From positions 1-62,073 of the forward strand of contig MIAY01000023.1 in the NCBI GenBank assembly GCA_001829315.1: a stretch of DNA of 62,073 bases, read 5' to 3'. Under the pieces are notes generated by a model. The model made no database searches, was not told the origin of the DNA, and worked only from the letters and a program-made list of their open reading frames with translations. Each line of letters starts with the position of its first letter. Positions within the stretch are counted from its first letter, which is position 1. Positions 61,489 to 62,073 of this stretch are shown piece after piece. Both the position numbers and the translations under genes were made by a program. This DNA comes from Spirochaetes bacterium GWE1_32_154. Lineage in GTDB: Bacteria > Spirochaetota > GWE2-31-10.

Positions 61489-61908
61489 TTAAATGAGAAG
61501 TCTTATAGTAGCCAATCCGACCGAACTATAAATTGCAGAGGTATCTATGAAATTAGTATGTATAGAATTGATTACAGAAACATTAATATGTAGAGATGAC
61601 ATTTTACATAGTGGCTTTTGTTGTTTCAATTCACTTTGAACTACGGTAAAGTATATAGAAGAAAATGATTTCCCATAGTCGCAGTTATTGACATTGCATG
61701 ATTTATTATCAGTTATATCTGATGTATCAGTTACTATCATTGAATGTTGCACTTTCATATCAGTCATTGTAACATCATAATTACACATTCCATTATCACA
61801 ACAATTACTCATTTTGTAATTATCAAAAATAAATGATGCAAAAACAAACAGCAACACCGAACATAAAGGAATAAAAATTAAATGTTTCGAAATTATTTTT
61901 TTAAACAT
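61489..61908 (-). CDS. Cys/Met-rich membrane-anchored protein heading the Cus operon
   Basis: A 139-residue protein with an N-terminal signal anchor (about 8-28, HLIFIPLCSVLLFVFASFIF). The exposed part is rich in possible metal ligands: MSNCCDNGMCNYDVTMTD, KVQHSM, SCNVNNCDY and LCKMSS. No known family is recognised. As the first gene behind a good promoter in a metal-efflux operon, it may be a metal-binding or signalling accessory; this is inference. AGGAG precedes the ATG. The TolC-type gene follows after 61 nt. Confidence 0.65.
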   Translation of the reverse strand: MFKKIISKHLIFIPLCSVLLFVFASFIFDNYKMSNCCDNGMCNYDVTMTDMKVQHSMIVTDTSDITDNKSCNVNNCDYGKSFSSIYFTVVQSELKQQKPLCKMSSLHINVSVINSIHTNFIDTSAIYSSVGLATIRLLI

Positions 61909-61924
61909 TACAACTCCTATAGAT

Positions 61925-61953
61925 ATAGTAGTGAATAATATTTAATATGTCAA
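61925..61953 (-). promoter_or_regulatory. Promoter of the heavy-metal efflux operon
   Basis: On the minus strand, TTGACA (61948-61953) and TACTAT (61925-61930) are exactly 17 nt apart, 16 nt upstream of the first start codon. No long dyad typical of a MerR/CueR operator was seen between the boxes. The remaining 120 bases to the window edge hold no feature I can support. Confidence 0.65.
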
Positions 61954-62073
61954 TAGAATTATTGGGAATAAAAAACTATGGGTGTAATTTTTATTTTCTG
62001 GTAATTAAAAGTGGCAGGTTCTAAATTTTTGTACTAAAATTTAATTGACTAAAAAAAAACAAAATACAAAAGG

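Noticed and set aside
1-62073. tRNA, rRNA or CRISPR loci
   Set aside because: No cloverleaf-like segment with CCA/anticodon features, no rRNA-like sequence and no regularly spaced direct repeats were seen on either strand by eye.

Overview
The window is a low-GC stretch of a chromosome from a diderm (Gram-negative-type) bacterium. It carries many lipoproteins with lipoboxes, outer-membrane barrel candidates, a tripartite RND metal pump with a TolC-type channel, two chemotaxis receptors, [FeFe]-hydrogenase maturases, several alpha-amylase family enzymes and a fused acyl-CoA ligase/ACP/PlsC protein. This mix, especially the fused ligase, would suit a free-living anaerobic spirochaete, but that is inference: there is no rRNA or other marker gene here. 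Most genes start with a clear GGAG-type ribosome site. No tRNA, rRNA, CRISPR array, transposase or phage gene was seen.

Layout. 0-2 kb: end of an unknown gene, a glutathione peroxidase and a beta-propeller-like lipoprotein. 2-8 kb: B12-binding radical SAM enzyme, hydG, hydE, a TrmH-type RNA methyltransferase and an AlkD-type DNA glycosylase. 8-14 kb (minus strand): a TPR-like exported protein, the acyl-CoA ligase/ACP/acyltransferase fusion and an MMPL/RND exporter. 14-21 kb: a 1011-residue Ig-type lipoprotein, a TonB-receptor-like barrel and a serine-hydrolase lipoprotein. 21-31 kb: a Cache chemoreceptor, a thioredoxin-like protein, a MATE pump, two small redox/flavin-type proteins, a tandem pair of about 90 % identical hydrolase lipoproteins and a sodium-solute symporter with its small partner. 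31.6-35.8 kb: a tight four-gene amidoligase operon (C39-like peptidase, RLAN-RimK ATP-grasp, GCS2 ligase, N-formylglutamate-amidohydrolase-like enzyme), the best candidate for an undescribed metabolic or tagging system. 36-41 kb: an exported protein, a degraded chemoreceptor remnant with a C10 tract, a starch-binding lipoprotein and a second chemoreceptor. 41-47.5 kb: ornithine carbamoyltransferase, a cytoplasmic amylase-family enzyme and two DUF3857/transglutaminase-like proteins, one of which has lost its catalytic residues. 47.5-55 kb (mostly minus): PAP2 phosphatase with a diacylglycerol-kinase-type protein, then alpha-glucan degradation genes. 55-62 kb (minus): a Cus/Czc-type heavy-metal efflux operon with two small putative metal-binding proteins.

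A second theme is a family of dispersed palindromic elements built on GGCTCTTGCAAAAA and its complement. At least three are composite elements of 115-222 bp and several are simple hairpins. Half-copies lie inside two coding regions in the same reading frame, one copy encodes the C-terminus of the CusB-type adaptor, and one supplies the ribosome site of the amidoligase operon. A recurring extended -10 box (ATTATGGTATA) marks several promoters.

Working together: the extracellular amylases (49.4-54.8 kb) and the starch-binding lipoprotein (37.1 kb) would break down alpha-glucan outside the cytoplasm, and the cytoplasmic GH13 protein (42.0 kb) would act on imported oligosaccharide. HydE and HydG point to hydrogen-evolving fermentation, with hydA and hydF lying elsewhere.
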